A stretch of DNA of 32,785 nt from a candidate division WOR-3 bacterium (GCA_026418155.1 JAOABV010000013.1:1-32785); one strand, 5' to 3'; counted from the stretch's first letter, positions 1-8,015 are shown. Notes: generated by a model not told the origin, from the letters alone. Made by a program: numbers and translations.

Positions 1-560
1 ATAGGTCTATGTTCAATTAAAAGACCTTATCATTCTGTCTGTAAGTAGACGCGCATCGCAAATTAAAGGCTAAAGATTTCAAATAGCCGAATATTCGCTC
101 ATAAGTCACTTCGCATTAAATCAGGATGACAAAAAAGACTTGTCATTATGAACCTTCATGCCTTTCATCCTGATTATTTCCACTTCGCATTCTAATTTTT
201 ATCATTATGAGATTTTTCCCTTTTGTTATTCTGGCTCTTTTCTTCTGTCATACTGAATTCATCTCCCTTTTAGCATTCTGAGTCTTTTATCTTTCTCTGT
301 CATTCTGGTGAGCGAAGCGACGACAAATCCCATTTGCCCAAAAAGCATCCGCATTTTAAGATTCTGAATCAAATGTATAATGACAATATGCCTTCCTTTC
401 TGTCATTCTGAGCGAAGCGAAGAATCCCAAATGCCGAGGAATATTAAATTTTACATACTCCACACAGAATGCCGAAAGACCGGCAGTTGAGATGTTTCGC
501 TACCGCTCAACATGACAAACAAAGTGGCCTCTCGCATTCCCAGTGTCAAGCAATAGAGAA
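1..560. repeat. Gene-free region of degenerate TGTCATTCTGAG-type intergenic repeats
   Basis: No credible reading frame lies here. Two good copies of a repeat that begins TGTCATTCTG and continues AGCGAAGCGA sit at 298-331 and 401-428. A copy in the opposite orientation (GCTCAACATGACA at its end) lies at about 489-517. Weaker fragments (CATTCTG, CATACTG, CATCCTG, TCATTATG) recur at about 30, 121-151, 225, 246 and 273. The pair at 121-131 and 141-151 (TCAGGATGACA / TGTCATTATGA) can nearly fold on itself. I recall similar sequences as intergenic repeats in many unrelated bacterial genomes, but their function is not known to me. Confidence 0.6.
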
Positions 561-660
561 AGTCATCTGAAAGACCGTCAACGATGTCTCTGAAAAATAT
601 CCAGCGAGATTAGTGTATTCAATAAACTAAAATTGACCTTTTCAGAATTCTATATTCTTG

Positions 661-689
661 TTGACAAATCACAAAAAATTTGGTATAAG
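661..689 (+). promoter_or_regulatory. Sigma-70-type promoter for the Lon-like gene
   Basis: TTGACA at 661-666 is followed after exactly 17 bases by TATAAG at 684-689. Transcription would begin near 696, giving a leader of about 160 nt that contains the palindrome at 723-835. Confidence 0.7.
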
Positions 690-722
690 ATTAAAATATA
701 AGTGTTATGCAAAAAACAAAAA

Positions 723-835
723 ACCGGCGGCTACGCATAATTGAAAGCATTCTATTTTAAAGAATTAATTGGGGCACTCCGGCTCCGCTTTCTAATTGAG
801 AAGGATTCTTTAAAATATGCTTGATAGCCGCCGGT
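723..835 (+). promoter_or_regulatory. 113-bp imperfect palindrome in the leader of the Lon-like gene
   Basis: The outer arms ACCGGCGGCTA (723-733) and TAGCCGCCGGT (825-835) are perfectly complementary over 11 bp. Inner arms TATTTTAAAGAAT and ATTCTTTAAAATA (from about 753 and 804) are complementary over 13 bp, and short AAGCA/TGCTT pairing can extend between them. The structure lies between the promoter at 661-689 and the start codon at 858, so the transcript would carry a long stem-loop. Either a cis-acting RNA structure or a small non-coding inverted-repeat element (MITE-like) would fit. No poly-T run follows, so it is not a classical terminator. Confidence 0.6.
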
Positions 836-857
836 ATTAAATTAGCAATAACTGATT

Positions 858-3275
858 ATGAAAAACAATCAATTTGAAGTTCCAATTGAAAAACTACGAT
901 TAGTTTGCGACCCGAACAAATTTCCTTTTGAAACAACTGATGAAGTTGGAATATGTAATGATATTATTGGTCAAGACCGAGCAGTTAAAGCCTTAAAGTT
1001 GGGAATAGAAATTCCCAGTGCCGGCTATCATATTTTTGTTACAGGTTTAGTGGGCACTGGTCGCACAACCGCTGTAAAGTATCTTTTAGATACTGCGGAA
1101 AAAAGTAAAAAAATTCCTGATGATATTCTCTATGTGAATAATTTTGCTGACCCTGATAATCCTAAATTAATCCGACTACCAGCAGGTATGGGTGATAAAT
1201 TCGCTTACGCGATGGAAGAATTAATTGAGAACCTTAAGAAAAATATTCCGATGGTCTTAGAAAGCGATACCTATCAACTGCGCCGAAATAAATTGATTGA
1301 ACATTTTAAGGCAAAATCATCTACCTTGGCATTAGAATTTGAAAAGAAACTGCAAGCCGAAAATTTTGGTATCGTGCAATTACTACCGATCGCTCAGCCC
1401 GAGTTGGTTTATATTTATGAAAACCAGCAATTAAATTTTGAAGGCGTTGCTAATTTGTATGCGGAACAAAAAATTACTCGCGAACAGTTTCAAGAAATTC
1501 AAAAGAAGTTCGATAAATTTTCCCAAGAATTAAATGAAATTTTCCAAAAAATCAAAGCAATTGAAAAAGAGACCCGCGCCAGTTTATCAAAATTAGAACA
1601 AGATACAATAAAACCCGTCGTTTTAGAACAAATCGAAGAAATTAAAAGTGAGTTCAATTTCGAACCGGTTCATCATTATTTAGATGAGGTCACAAAAGCA
1701 ATCTTATCCAATATTGAAAGATTTATTCCTCAAGAGAAAAAATCCCATAGTCCAGTTATTGACCAATTTTTAGAATTTAAGGTTAATGTCTTAGTTGATA
1801 ATTCACATCTTGAAGGCGCACCGGTTATTTTTGAGACAACTCCAACTTACAAAAACATTTTTGGCACAATTGAGCGGGTCTGGGACCGTTCTGGCCAATG
1901 GCGAACTGATTTTACAAAAATTAAAGCCGGTTCACTTCTCAAAGCCGATGGCGGATTTTTGATATTAAATGCCTTAGATGCAATTTTAGAGCCCGGAGTC
2001 TGGCCAACTTTGAAAAGAACTTTACGCAATCGGATATTAGAGATAACATCCTTTGACCCCTATACGATGTTTGCTATTTCCGGATTAAAACCTGAACCCA
2101 TACCAATTGATGTTAAAGTGATAATGATTGGCGATGCTCGCATCTATAATATCTTATATAATTACGACGAAGACTTCAAAAAAATCTTTAAGGTTCGGGC
2201 GGATTTTGATTGGGTAATGCCATTATCCGATGAAACCATTAGACAATACGCCCAAGTGATAAAAGGAATTTGTCATAAAGAAAATTTACTTGCTTTTGAT
2301 AAGACCGCAGTCGCTGCTATTGTAGAATACGGGGTCCGTTTAGCCGGGAGAAAAAATTATCTCTCAACCCAGTTTAATCTTATCACGGATGTGCTCAAAG
2401 AGGCTAATTATTGGGCACAAAAAGAAAAGGCAAAAGTAATATCAAAAAGACATATTGAAAAAGCAATTGAAGAAAGAATCGAGCGTGTAAAATTAATCGA
2501 AGATAAAATTCAAAAGATGATTGAAGAAGGCACCATCTTTATTGATACTGAAGGTAAAGTTGTCGGACAAGTCAACGGTTTATCAATTTATGATGTTGGC
2601 GAATATTCCTTTGGTCGTCCTTCGCGCATCACGGCCAAAATTGGTGTTGGTGCCTCGGGTGTAATCAATATTGAGCGCGAAGCCGAACTCTCTGGTCCAA
2701 TTCATAGTAAGGGCGTCTTAATTCTTTCTGGTTATCTTCGTGATAAATATGCTCAAGATAAACCATTAGCCTTAAGTGCCAGTTTATGCTTTGAGCAATC
2801 TTATTCAGGTGTTGAAGGCGATAGCGCTTCTTCAGCCGAACTTTATGCGTTGCTCTCCAGCCTTTCTGGCATTCCAATTCGCCAGGATTTAGCGGTTACC
2901 GGTTCAGTCAATCAAAAAGGTGAAGTGCAACCCATCGGCGGCGTCAATCAAAAAATTGAAGGGTTTTTTGCGGTATGTAAAGCCAAAGGACTTACTGGCA
3001 CTCAAGGTGTAATTATTCCCCAAGCCAATATTGACGATTTGATGTTGCGCAATGAAGTATTAGAAGCAGTCCGCCAAGGAAAATTTCATATTTATGCAAT
3101 AAAGACCATTGATGAAGGAATTGAACTCTTAACCGGTGTCAAAGCCGGCACAAAAGATGAAAATGGCAATTATCCTCAAGGAACCATCAACTATTTAGTT
3201 AACGAAAGATTAAAACAATTAGCCCAATACTGGCAGGAGTATCAAGGTCTTTCAACCGGAAAAAGTAACCTCTAA
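858..3275 (+). CDS. ATP-dependent Lon-family protease with AAA_32-type ATPase domain
   Basis: This 805-aa protein is a Lon-family serine protease of the type with a divergent ATPase domain (AAA_32), predicted to degrade cytoplasmic proteins using ATP. A P-loop-like GLVGTGRT lies at residues 63-70, with arginine in place of the usual lysine; as far as I recall, this is common in the subfamily. A charged, probably coiled-coil stretch fills about 120-270. The C-terminal Lon peptidase domain has the serine in GDSAS (S656) and the lysine in GGVNQK (K699). Their 43-residue spacing equals that of the E. coli Lon pair. No transmembrane segment is evident, unlike archaeal LonB. There is no clear Shine-Dalgarno before the ATG, and the leader holds a large palindrome, so expression may be controlled after transcription. 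The gene converges with the RseC-like gene, three bases apart. Confidence 0.9.
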   Translation: MKNNQFEVPIEKLRLVCDPNKFPFETTDEVGICNDIIGQDRAVKALKLGIEIPSAGYHIFVTGLVGTGRTTAVKYLLDTAEKSKKIPDDILYVNNFADPDNPKLIRLPAGMGDKFAYAMEELIENLKKNIPMVLESDTYQLRRNKLIEHFKAKSSTLALEFEKKLQAENFGIVQLLPIAQPELVYIYENQQLNFEGVANLYAEQKITREQFQEIQKKFDKFSQELNEIFQKIKAIEKETRASLSKLEQDTIKPVVLEQIEEIKSEFNFEPVHHYLDEVTKAILSNIERFIPQEKKSHSPVIDQFLEFKVNVLVDNSHLEGAPVIFETTPTYKNIFGTIERVWDRSGQWRTDFTKIKAGSLLKADGGFLILNALDAILEPGVWPTLKRTLRNRILEITSFDPYTMFAISGLKPEPIPIDVKVIMIGDARIYNILYNYDEDFKKIFKVRADFDWVMPLSDETIRQYAQVIKGICHKENLLAFDKTAVAAIVEYGVRLAGRKNYLSTQFNLITDVLKEANYWAQKEKAKVISKRHIEKAIEERIERVKLIEDKIQKMIEEGTIFIDTEGKVVGQVNGLSIYDVGEYSFGRPSRITAKIGVGASGVINIEREAELSGPIHSKGVLILSGYLRDKYAQDKPLALSASLCFEQSYSGVEGDSASSAELYALLSSLSGIPIRQDLAVTGSVNQKGEVQPIGGVNQKIEGFFAVCKAKGLTGTQGVIIPQANIDDLMLRNEVLEAVRQGKFHIYAIKTIDEGIELLTGVKAGTKDENGNYPQGTINYLVNERLKQLAQYWQEYQGLSTGKSNL

Positions 3276-3278
3276 TTA

Positions 3279-3704
3279 TTATTTACCACCATTAGGTGGG
3301 CTTATCTTTTCTTTAATTGTGGCTAAACTCTTACCTTTTTTAATCAAATAATTATTTATTATCTTTACTACTAAAAATCCCAATCCCAGTCCCACACCAC
3401 CCAAAATTGCCGAAAACTTCTCACTGCTGATTTTTCTACCGAAAAATACTCCAATTAAAAATAACACTACGGGGAGCCCTAAAACCAATGATAGCGATAA
3501 AACCCGATGTTTTTCTTTTATCTCAATTTTTACCCAATCACCAACTTGAGCATTAAGATTGTTTTGTAGTTCGATTACTTTCTTATTTTTACCTAAGGGA
3601 TTACAGATATTGGCTTGAGTGCAATGGGCACAACCACCTGATGGTGTAATTTCAATTTTAGCGGTTGTTCCTTCTATCTCAATTATCTTACCAATCTCTT
3701 CCAT
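3279..3704 (-). CDS. RseC/MucC-family membrane protein (SoxR-reducing-system-like)
   Basis: This 141-aa protein has the RseC/MucC layout. A short beta-rich N-terminus carries a cysteine cluster (C25, C28, C34) that could hold a metal or an iron-sulfur cluster. Two hydrophobic segments follow, at about 69-89 and 99-117, then a basic tail. In Proteobacteria the family is tied to the anti-sigma factor RseA and to reduction of SoxR; in other phyla it often accompanies Rnf-type redox complexes. Here its start codon directly abuts the stop codon of the lipoprotein gene, and a ferredoxin gene lies upstream, so co-transcription and a redox-linked membrane role are plausible. The exact function is inference. 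Confidence 0.8.
   Translation of the reverse strand: MEEIGKIIEIEGTTAKIEITPSGGCAHCTQANICNPLGKNKKVIELQNNLNAQVGDWVKIEIKEKHRVLSLSLVLGLPVVLFLIGVFFGRKISSEKFSAILGGVGLGLGFLVVKIINNYLIKKGKSLATIKEKISPPNGGK
3286..3313 (+). terminator. Possible short intrinsic terminator after the Lon-like gene
   Basis: CCACC-ATTA-GGTGG (3286-3299) is a 5-bp hairpin followed by a T-rich tract. It starts 10 bases after the Lon-like stop codon and lies inside the 3' end of the convergent RseC-like gene. The stem is short and the T tract is interrupted, so the call is weak. Confidence 0.35.
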
Positions 3705-4535
3705 TTATGGTAACGGTGGCATGACTCTTCTTCCCCGAGCTCTACCAGGAGTATTGTCAAATACTTCAATAATATGATAAATTACCGCAATTGATTGTCG
3801 AGGTGACGAACTGTGAAAATAGTCGTGAACCGTATTGATGTATTCAACAACATCTTTCTCATAAGGCGTAAGTTTAGGATTGTGCGGATGTAACATTTGA
3901 GCAATCGCTCTTAATTCATAAGACGGAAAATCTAAAAAGACAATTGCCACACCAGGGTCAGTCATTTGATTTAAGAAAGTGTGAGTTTCAAATTCCGGTG
4001 TGGCATAAAGTTCTAACGAGACCTGTTTGGTTGGGTCAAAAATCTCTTTACCATTGCGGTATAAACTTTCCAGAATTGAAATCTTTTTTTGCATATCAGC
4101 ATCAAAAGTAGTTTTTAATAAATTCAGCACTTCTTTAATCTTTTCTGACTTAGGTAAAAATCCCATACCTTTTACCGCACAGTTTATTGAGAATTGCGCA
4201 TCATTTCTTTTCAAACCATGAGAAGCAACCATTCCGTTATGAGCACCAGCTAAAGAAGGCATTTGGTCTTTTCGGATGCGTTCAATTGTTTCTAAGCGTC
4301 GTTGAAAACTCCAGTCCAAGAATTTCTCTGGCAGGGGTTGGATTTTGAAGTTTTGCCAGCGATTTTCTACTCGGGCGCGAATAATTCCCTTATGGTAATT
4401 TTTTAAATCAATATTAGTCTGGATAAAATAACCACCTTTTCTCCAAAACTTTCGCTGAGCATGCTCAATGTTTTTAGAACCTTTGCAACTTAAGAGAATA
4501 ATAGACATCATAAACAAATAAAAAATACCCCTCAT
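3705..4535 (-). CDS. Unknown exported lipoprotein
   Basis: I do not recognise a family for this 276-aa protein. The N-terminus is a lipoprotein signal: a hydrophobic stretch ends in LLSC with the cysteine at residue 17, so the mature protein should be lipid-anchored. The rest is soluble, basic and mixed alpha/beta in character, with no metal or catalytic motif I can name. It is the middle gene of a three-gene minus-strand set; the next gene, rseC-like, starts at the base after its stop codon, which suggests translational coupling. The ferredoxin gene lies 60 bp upstream. A link to redox membrane biology can be suggested only from position. Confidence 0.75.
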   Translation of the reverse strand: MRGIFYLFMMSIILLSCKGSKNIEHAQRKFWRKGGYFIQTNIDLKNYHKGIIRARVENRWQNFKIQPLPEKFLDWSFQRRLETIERIRKDQMPSLAGAHNGMVASHGLKRNDAQFSINCAVKGMGFLPKSEKIKEVLNLLKTTFDADMQKKISILESLYRNGKEIFDPTKQVSLELYATPEFETHTFLNQMTDPGVAIVFLDFPSYELRAIAQMLHPHNPKLTPYEKDVVEYINTVHDYFHSSSPRQSIAVIYHIIEVFDNTPGRARGRRVMPPLP

Positions 4536-4595
4536 TACTAATTAAATATTAAGCGTAAAAATTTTGGGCCTTATTAATTTTGGCGTTAGGATTAA

Positions 4596-4784
4596 TTATT
4601 CTTCAATTTTAATTGCTGAAGTTGGACAATCTTCTGCTGCCTGTCGTGCGCATTCTTCAGCACCAGGCGCGATGATTTCTTGCTTTGCCTTGGCAACATC
4701 GCCATCCATTTCAAAAATATCAGGACAGGATGTTACACAGAGTTCACAACCTGTGCATAGTTCTTTATCAACACTAACTTTCAT
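4596..4784 (-). CDS. Single-cluster 4Fe-4S ferredoxin (Thermotoga-like)
   Basis: This 62-aa ferredoxin is a small soluble electron carrier. C10, C13, C16 and the late C53 (in a CPT motif) are the expected ligands of one 4Fe-4S cluster. C20 and C45 are the two extra cysteines that form a disulfide in Thermotoga-type ferredoxins. Length and spacing closely match that type as I remember it. The ATG is preceded by a strong AAAGGAG (4796-4790), and a promoter lies further upstream. It is the first gene of the set with the lipoprotein and the RseC-like protein. Its partners cannot be told from the sequence; anaerobic oxidoreductases are usual. Confidence 0.92.
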   Translation of the reverse strand: MKVSVDKELCTGCELCVTSCPDIFEMDGDVAKAKQEIIAPGAEECARQAAEDCPTSAIKIEE

Positions 4785-4821
4785 ATTATCTCCTTTACTA
4801 AATTAGTAAAATTTGTAAAAT

Positions 4822-4850
4822 ATATTAGAAAAAAATTGTGCGACTGTCAA
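4822..4850 (-). promoter_or_regulatory. Promoter of the ferredoxin gene
   Basis: On the minus strand TTGACA (4850-4845) is followed after 17 bases by TAATAT (4827-4822), a fair -10 box. Transcription would start near 4815, about 30 nt before the ferredoxin start codon, which has a strong Shine-Dalgarno. Confidence 0.6.
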
Positions 4851-5103
4851 GGATAAAATTCTAAAACAACAGTGAAAAAAGTCAATTTTTACTATTACTC
4901 AATGAATATTTCTTGTGTTTCTCCCTACGGATGTATGCCGCCAGTGTCTTCAGTGGCATTTTGCCAGAGGGCGCGATACTAAATCCTCTGAACAAATTTT
5001 CTGAATTACTTGCGATACGCGCCCATTCGCTACGACGCCGCTTCGGGTCGGTCAATATTTTATGATAAAAATTAACTCTTTCAGAAATTGCTAAATATGG
5101 CTA

Positions 5104-5131
5104 TTGACAAGTCTAATTTATTGCTTATAAT
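5104..5131 (+). promoter_or_regulatory. Consensus promoter of the transporter gene
   Basis: TTGACA (5104-5109) and TATAAT (5126-5131) are separated by 16 bases, and both boxes are perfect matches. The predicted leader to the start codon at 5287 is about 150 nt and AT-rich. Confidence 0.75.
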
Positions 5132-5286
5132 GTAAAATGTCTAAGCATAAATTTTTATAAAAACTTTATTATATGTAATATCAATTAGATACGGACAAAG
5201 AAATTTTTTATAAAATAACGAGATACAAAGAATCAAAATAATCTTTATGATGTCCAAAAAGTTTATCGGCAAAAGCGAACTTAACT

Positions 5287-6630
5287 ATGAAGAATAAAGT
5301 TATCCCCAAAATCATCTATATTACTTTAATTCTTCTAATTGCATTTGTTATTTATCTGCTTCCTATACCTAACATTTCTGAACCCGCAAAACGGACACTA
5401 TCCATACTAACTATTGCCGCTCTATTCTGGATAACTGAAATTATCCCCTTATATATTACTTCCTTTGTAATTTTATTCTTGGAAGCAATATTTTTAACTA
5501 ATCAAATGGGCGGTAATTTCAAAATTTTTTTAGTGCCCTTTTTTGACTCCGTCATTGTTTTGTTTTTAGGCGGACTGGTTTTGGCTCAGGCATTAAAGAA
5601 ATATGATTTGGATGAATGGTTCACTTTTATCATCTTAAAACGAATTGGTAATAAGCCTTCGCAAGTTTTAATTGGCTTTATGGCGGTAACCGCGTTTCTT
5701 TCCATGTGGATGTCCAATACGGCTACCACCGCATTAATGATTGGGTTAGTGCTCGTTTTAACGCAAAACATTCCCCGAAACGACCCTTTAATAACTGCCC
5801 TGGCTTTAGGAATTCCATTTTCAGCCAACATTGGTGGTATTGCTACACCAATCGGAACTCCACCTAATGCCTTAACTATTAGTATCTTACATTCGAAAAA
5901 TATCACCATTACATTTTTAGGCTGGATGCTCTTTGGATTGCCATTAACAATAATTCTTTTTTTGGTGATTTATCTAATCTTAAAAAAATATTTTAAGTCT
6001 AATTTAAGAGAGATTAATTTAGCACAAGAAAAAAATAATGGTTTTTCTAATGAACAAAAATTAATTATCGCCGTATTTCTTATGACGGTGCTATTATGGC
6101 TCACTTTTGAACTCCATAAAATTCCAACCAGTATTGTTGCTTTATTGCCGGTAATTATTTTTAGTGGTTCAGGATTATTAAAAGAAGAGGACTTTGGGCG
6201 CATTGGTTGGGATACATTAATCTTAATGGGCGGTGGTTTGTCCTTAGGAATGACTATCGAAAAGAGTGGTTTAAGCAGTTGGTTTGTCAGTCAAATTAAT
6301 TTTGCCGCCCTACCTAATGTTATTTTATTAACAAGTATCACTTTGATTACTATCTTTTTAACCAGTTTCATTTCTAATACCAGTGCCGCGGCAATTCTCT
6401 TACCCATTGCAGTAAGTTTAACCACCAAACCAATTGGTCCGGCACTTGCTGTCGGTTTATCAGCCTCAATTGCAATGGTCTTACCAGTCAGCACACCTCC
6501 AAATGCAATTGCTTATGGTTCAGGCTTGATAAAAACAAAAGATATGGTCAAATATGGTGGCATAATTGCAATCTTGTCAGCAATTATTATAACACTATTT
6601 GTTTTGCTCATATCTTTATTAGTTAAATAA
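5287..6630 (+). CDS. DASS (SLC13) family sodium/anion symporter
   Basis: This 447-aa membrane protein has about eleven hydrophobic segments and the two signature loops of the divalent anion:sodium symporter family: SNTATT at residue 143 and SNTSAA at residue 363. Each is followed by a proline/glycine-rich stretch (GTPPNAL and STPPNAI), which gives the inverted-repeat architecture of the family. Such carriers import dicarboxylates, citrate, sulfate or phosphate with sodium ions; the substrate cannot be read from this sequence. The length is typical for the bacterial form lacking a TrkA-C insertion. The ATG has no clear Shine-Dalgarno. The zinc-ribbon gene begins 30 bp downstream and is probably co-transcribed. 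Confidence 0.88.
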   Translation: MKNKVIPKIIYITLILLIAFVIYLLPIPNISEPAKRTLSILTIAALFWITEIIPLYITSFVILFLEAIFLTNQMGGNFKIFLVPFFDSVIVLFLGGLVLAQALKKYDLDEWFTFIILKRIGNKPSQVLIGFMAVTAFLSMWMSNTATTALMIGLVLVLTQNIPRNDPLITALALGIPFSANIGGIATPIGTPPNALTISILHSKNITITFLGWMLFGLPLTIILFLVIYLILKKYFKSNLREINLAQEKNNGFSNEQKLIIAVFLMTVLLWLTFELHKIPTSIVALLPVIIFSGSGLLKEEDFGRIGWDTLILMGGGLSLGMTIEKSGLSSWFVSQINFAALPNVILLTSITLITIFLTSFISNTSAAAILLPIAVSLTTKPIGPALAVGLSASIAMVLPVSTPPNAIAYGSGLIKTKDMVKYGGIIAILSAIIITLFVLLISLLVK

Positions 6631-6659
6631 ATTATTGTCAACGCAAAGGGAGAAAATTT

Positions 6660-7043
6660 ATGGAAAGCGCCAAAAGAGAAACCTGTCCCAAATGTAAAAG
6701 CACTACCTTAATCAATAATGTTTTAGTTAAAACCGGAGATAATATCCGAGTTTATGTTGAATGTGCCAATTGCCATGCTTTTGTTGCTCGCTATACTTTA
6801 TTAACCTATACTTCTGATAAACCTTATGAAGTCTTATTAAGACGACTGCGTTGTTTAGAATATGCTAGTGGCAAAAAGGCCCTTCGAGAATTAGAAGAAT
6901 ATAATAAATTTATTGAACAGGAATTTGCTCATGCAAAATCATTAGTTGCCACTGAAGAAACCCGAACAATTGAAGACCTGATAAAAGCCAAATACGAAAA
7001 GACCGACGATAATTCCGAATCGGTTTCGACTGATTGTCGTTAA
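6660..7043 (+). CDS. Small zinc-ribbon protein of unknown function
   Basis: I do not recognise a named family for this 127-aa protein. Its N-terminal third is a zinc ribbon: CPKC (C9, C12) and CANC (C35, C38) flank a beta-hairpin-sized spacer. The remainder is helical and charged, with a lysine/arginine-rich middle, and looks suited to binding a partner or nucleic acid. GGGAG stands a few bases before the ATG, supporting the start. It follows the transporter by 30 bp, so it probably shares that transcript, though a functional link is not evident. Confidence 0.75.
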   Translation: MESAKRETCPKCKSTTLINNVLVKTGDNIRVYVECANCHAFVARYTLLTYTSDKPYEVLLRRLRCLEYASGKKALRELEEYNKFIEQEFAHAKSLVATEETRTIEDLIKAKYEKTDDNSESVSTDCR

Positions 7044-7466
7044 ATCAAAATTGAGAACTCGGAAAAAGCCAAGTTCTACTTAAGATACTGAGTTTTCCGA
7101 ACACTGTTTGTCTTGCTTTGCTTTGTTTACTATTGGTTCCTTGGCACTTTTTCAGATATTTCAAAATAAAAACTCTCAAAGTTTGTACCCAACATATTGG
7201 TGACACAGAAAAGAGAAAGAAATTCCTTGATTTCATGTTTTATTGAGCAGAAAATTATTTTTTTGAAGTCTCAAAATAGACTATATGACCAATAAGTTAT
7301 CTTTTTCTTTTCTAAGAAAGACATTATTGTGAGACCGTAGAAATAACCGGCAGTCATCGAAAAGGACTTAAAAAAATCTTTTCTAAAAATTAATAATATA
7401 ATTGGACATCATAAATTGATGTTTTATTTAGTCTTGACTTTTAGGTAAAAATTAGTAGTCTAAAAT
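7044..7466. other. Intergenic region, one hairpin, no gene seen
   Basis: This AT-rich stretch of 423 bp has no convincing reading frame. Just after the zinc-ribbon stop, GAACT..GG / CC..AGTTC (7055-7076) forms a hairpin, and TCGGAAAA (7059-7066) can alternatively pair with TTTTCCGA (7093-7100). Neither is followed by a T run. TTGACT at 7434-7439 is a good -35 box for folK, but I cannot find a matching -10 at a standard distance. Confidence 0.4.
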
Positions 7467-8015
7467 ATGGCTCGGATATATTTAGGTCTGGGTTCTAATT
7501 TGAATGACCGTGAATATATGATAAAGCGCGCAATCCAAAGTCTTAATCGCCATAATATCAATGTGATTCGAATCTCACCAATTTATGAAACTGAACCCAT
7601 CAATGATAGTGGAAATAATATTTCAGTATTACCTAAGACAGCGCCAACTACCTCAGCAAAATTTCTTAATTGTGTTGCCTTAGCCGAAACATTATATGAA
7701 CCCGAGGTATTACTAAAAGTAATCAATGATATTGAGAATAATTTAGGTCGTAAACGAAAAGAAGGAATTCGCAATTTACCTCGGACAATTGATATTGATA
7801 TCTTATTTTACGATGACCGAATTATTGATACGCCAAATCTGAAAATTCCTCATACCGCATTGCATAAACGCGCTTTCGTGCTTATACCCTTATTTGATTT
7901 GAACCCTGAACTATTTCATCCGGTCATCAAGAAAACAGTTAAAGATCTGTTAAAGTCAGTAGACAAAAAAGGAGTGGTTCTTTGGCAGAGTCAGCCAATA
8001 TCGACACGGATTTAA
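7467..8015 (+). CDS. folK: HPPK, folate-pathway pyrophosphokinase
   Basis: FolK transfers pyrophosphate from ATP to 6-hydroxymethyl-7,8-dihydropterin, a step of tetrahydrofolate synthesis in the cytoplasm. The 182-aa protein begins with the signature YLGLGSNLNDRE (5-16). YETEP follows at 40-44, and the catalytic RTIDIDILFY motif lies downstream with the conserved PHTALHKRAFVL. Between YETEP and KFLNCV (about 45-64) there is an insertion of roughly ten residues compared with the usual enzyme. The 3' end overlaps the kinase gene by 34 bp, implying coupled translation. This folK-kinase pairing is, as I recall, common in several phyla. Confidence 0.93.
   Translation: MARIYLGLGSNLNDREYMIKRAIQSLNRHNINVIRISPIYETEPINDSGNNISVLPKTAPTTSAKFLNCVALAETLYEPEVLLKVINDIENNLGRKRKEGIRNLPRTIDIDILFYDDRIIDTPNLKIPHTALHKRAFVLIPLFDLNPELFHPVIKKTVKDLLKSVDKKGVVLWQSQPISTRI
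7971..7974 (+). promoter_or_regulatory. Ribosome binding site that sets the TTG start of the kinase
   Basis: AAAAAAGGAG ends at 7974, seven bases before TTG at 7982. The placement supports TTG as the true start of the deoxynucleoside kinase inside the 3' end of folK. Confidence 0.6.

Larger units (their letters stand above)
4807..5286. other. Divergent intergenic region with a GC-richer inverted-repeat island
   Basis: The 480 bp between the ferredoxin and the transporter genes hold no gene. Both divergent promoters are here (4850-4822 minus, 5104-5131 plus). Between them, 4920-5060 is clearly richer in GC and has overlapping inverted repeats: CAGAGG (4965-4970) with CCTCTG (4985-4990), and GGGCGCG (4969-4975) with CGCGCCC (5018-5024). 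The two pairings share two bases and cannot form at once. A further hairpin, CGAC..CCG/CGG..GTCG, lies at about 5032-5051. This island is upstream of the transporter promoter, so it is not part of that leader. Confidence 0.5.

Noticed and set aside
858-1100. Arginine in place of lysine in the P-loop as a sign of a dead ATPase
   Set aside because: As I recall, the AAA_32 subfamily commonly has GxGRT here, so it is not evidence of decay.
7045-7236. 63-aa frame on the minus strand in the gap before folK
   Set aside because: There is no ribosome site, no recognisable motif and an unconvincing residue composition; chance frames of this size are expected.
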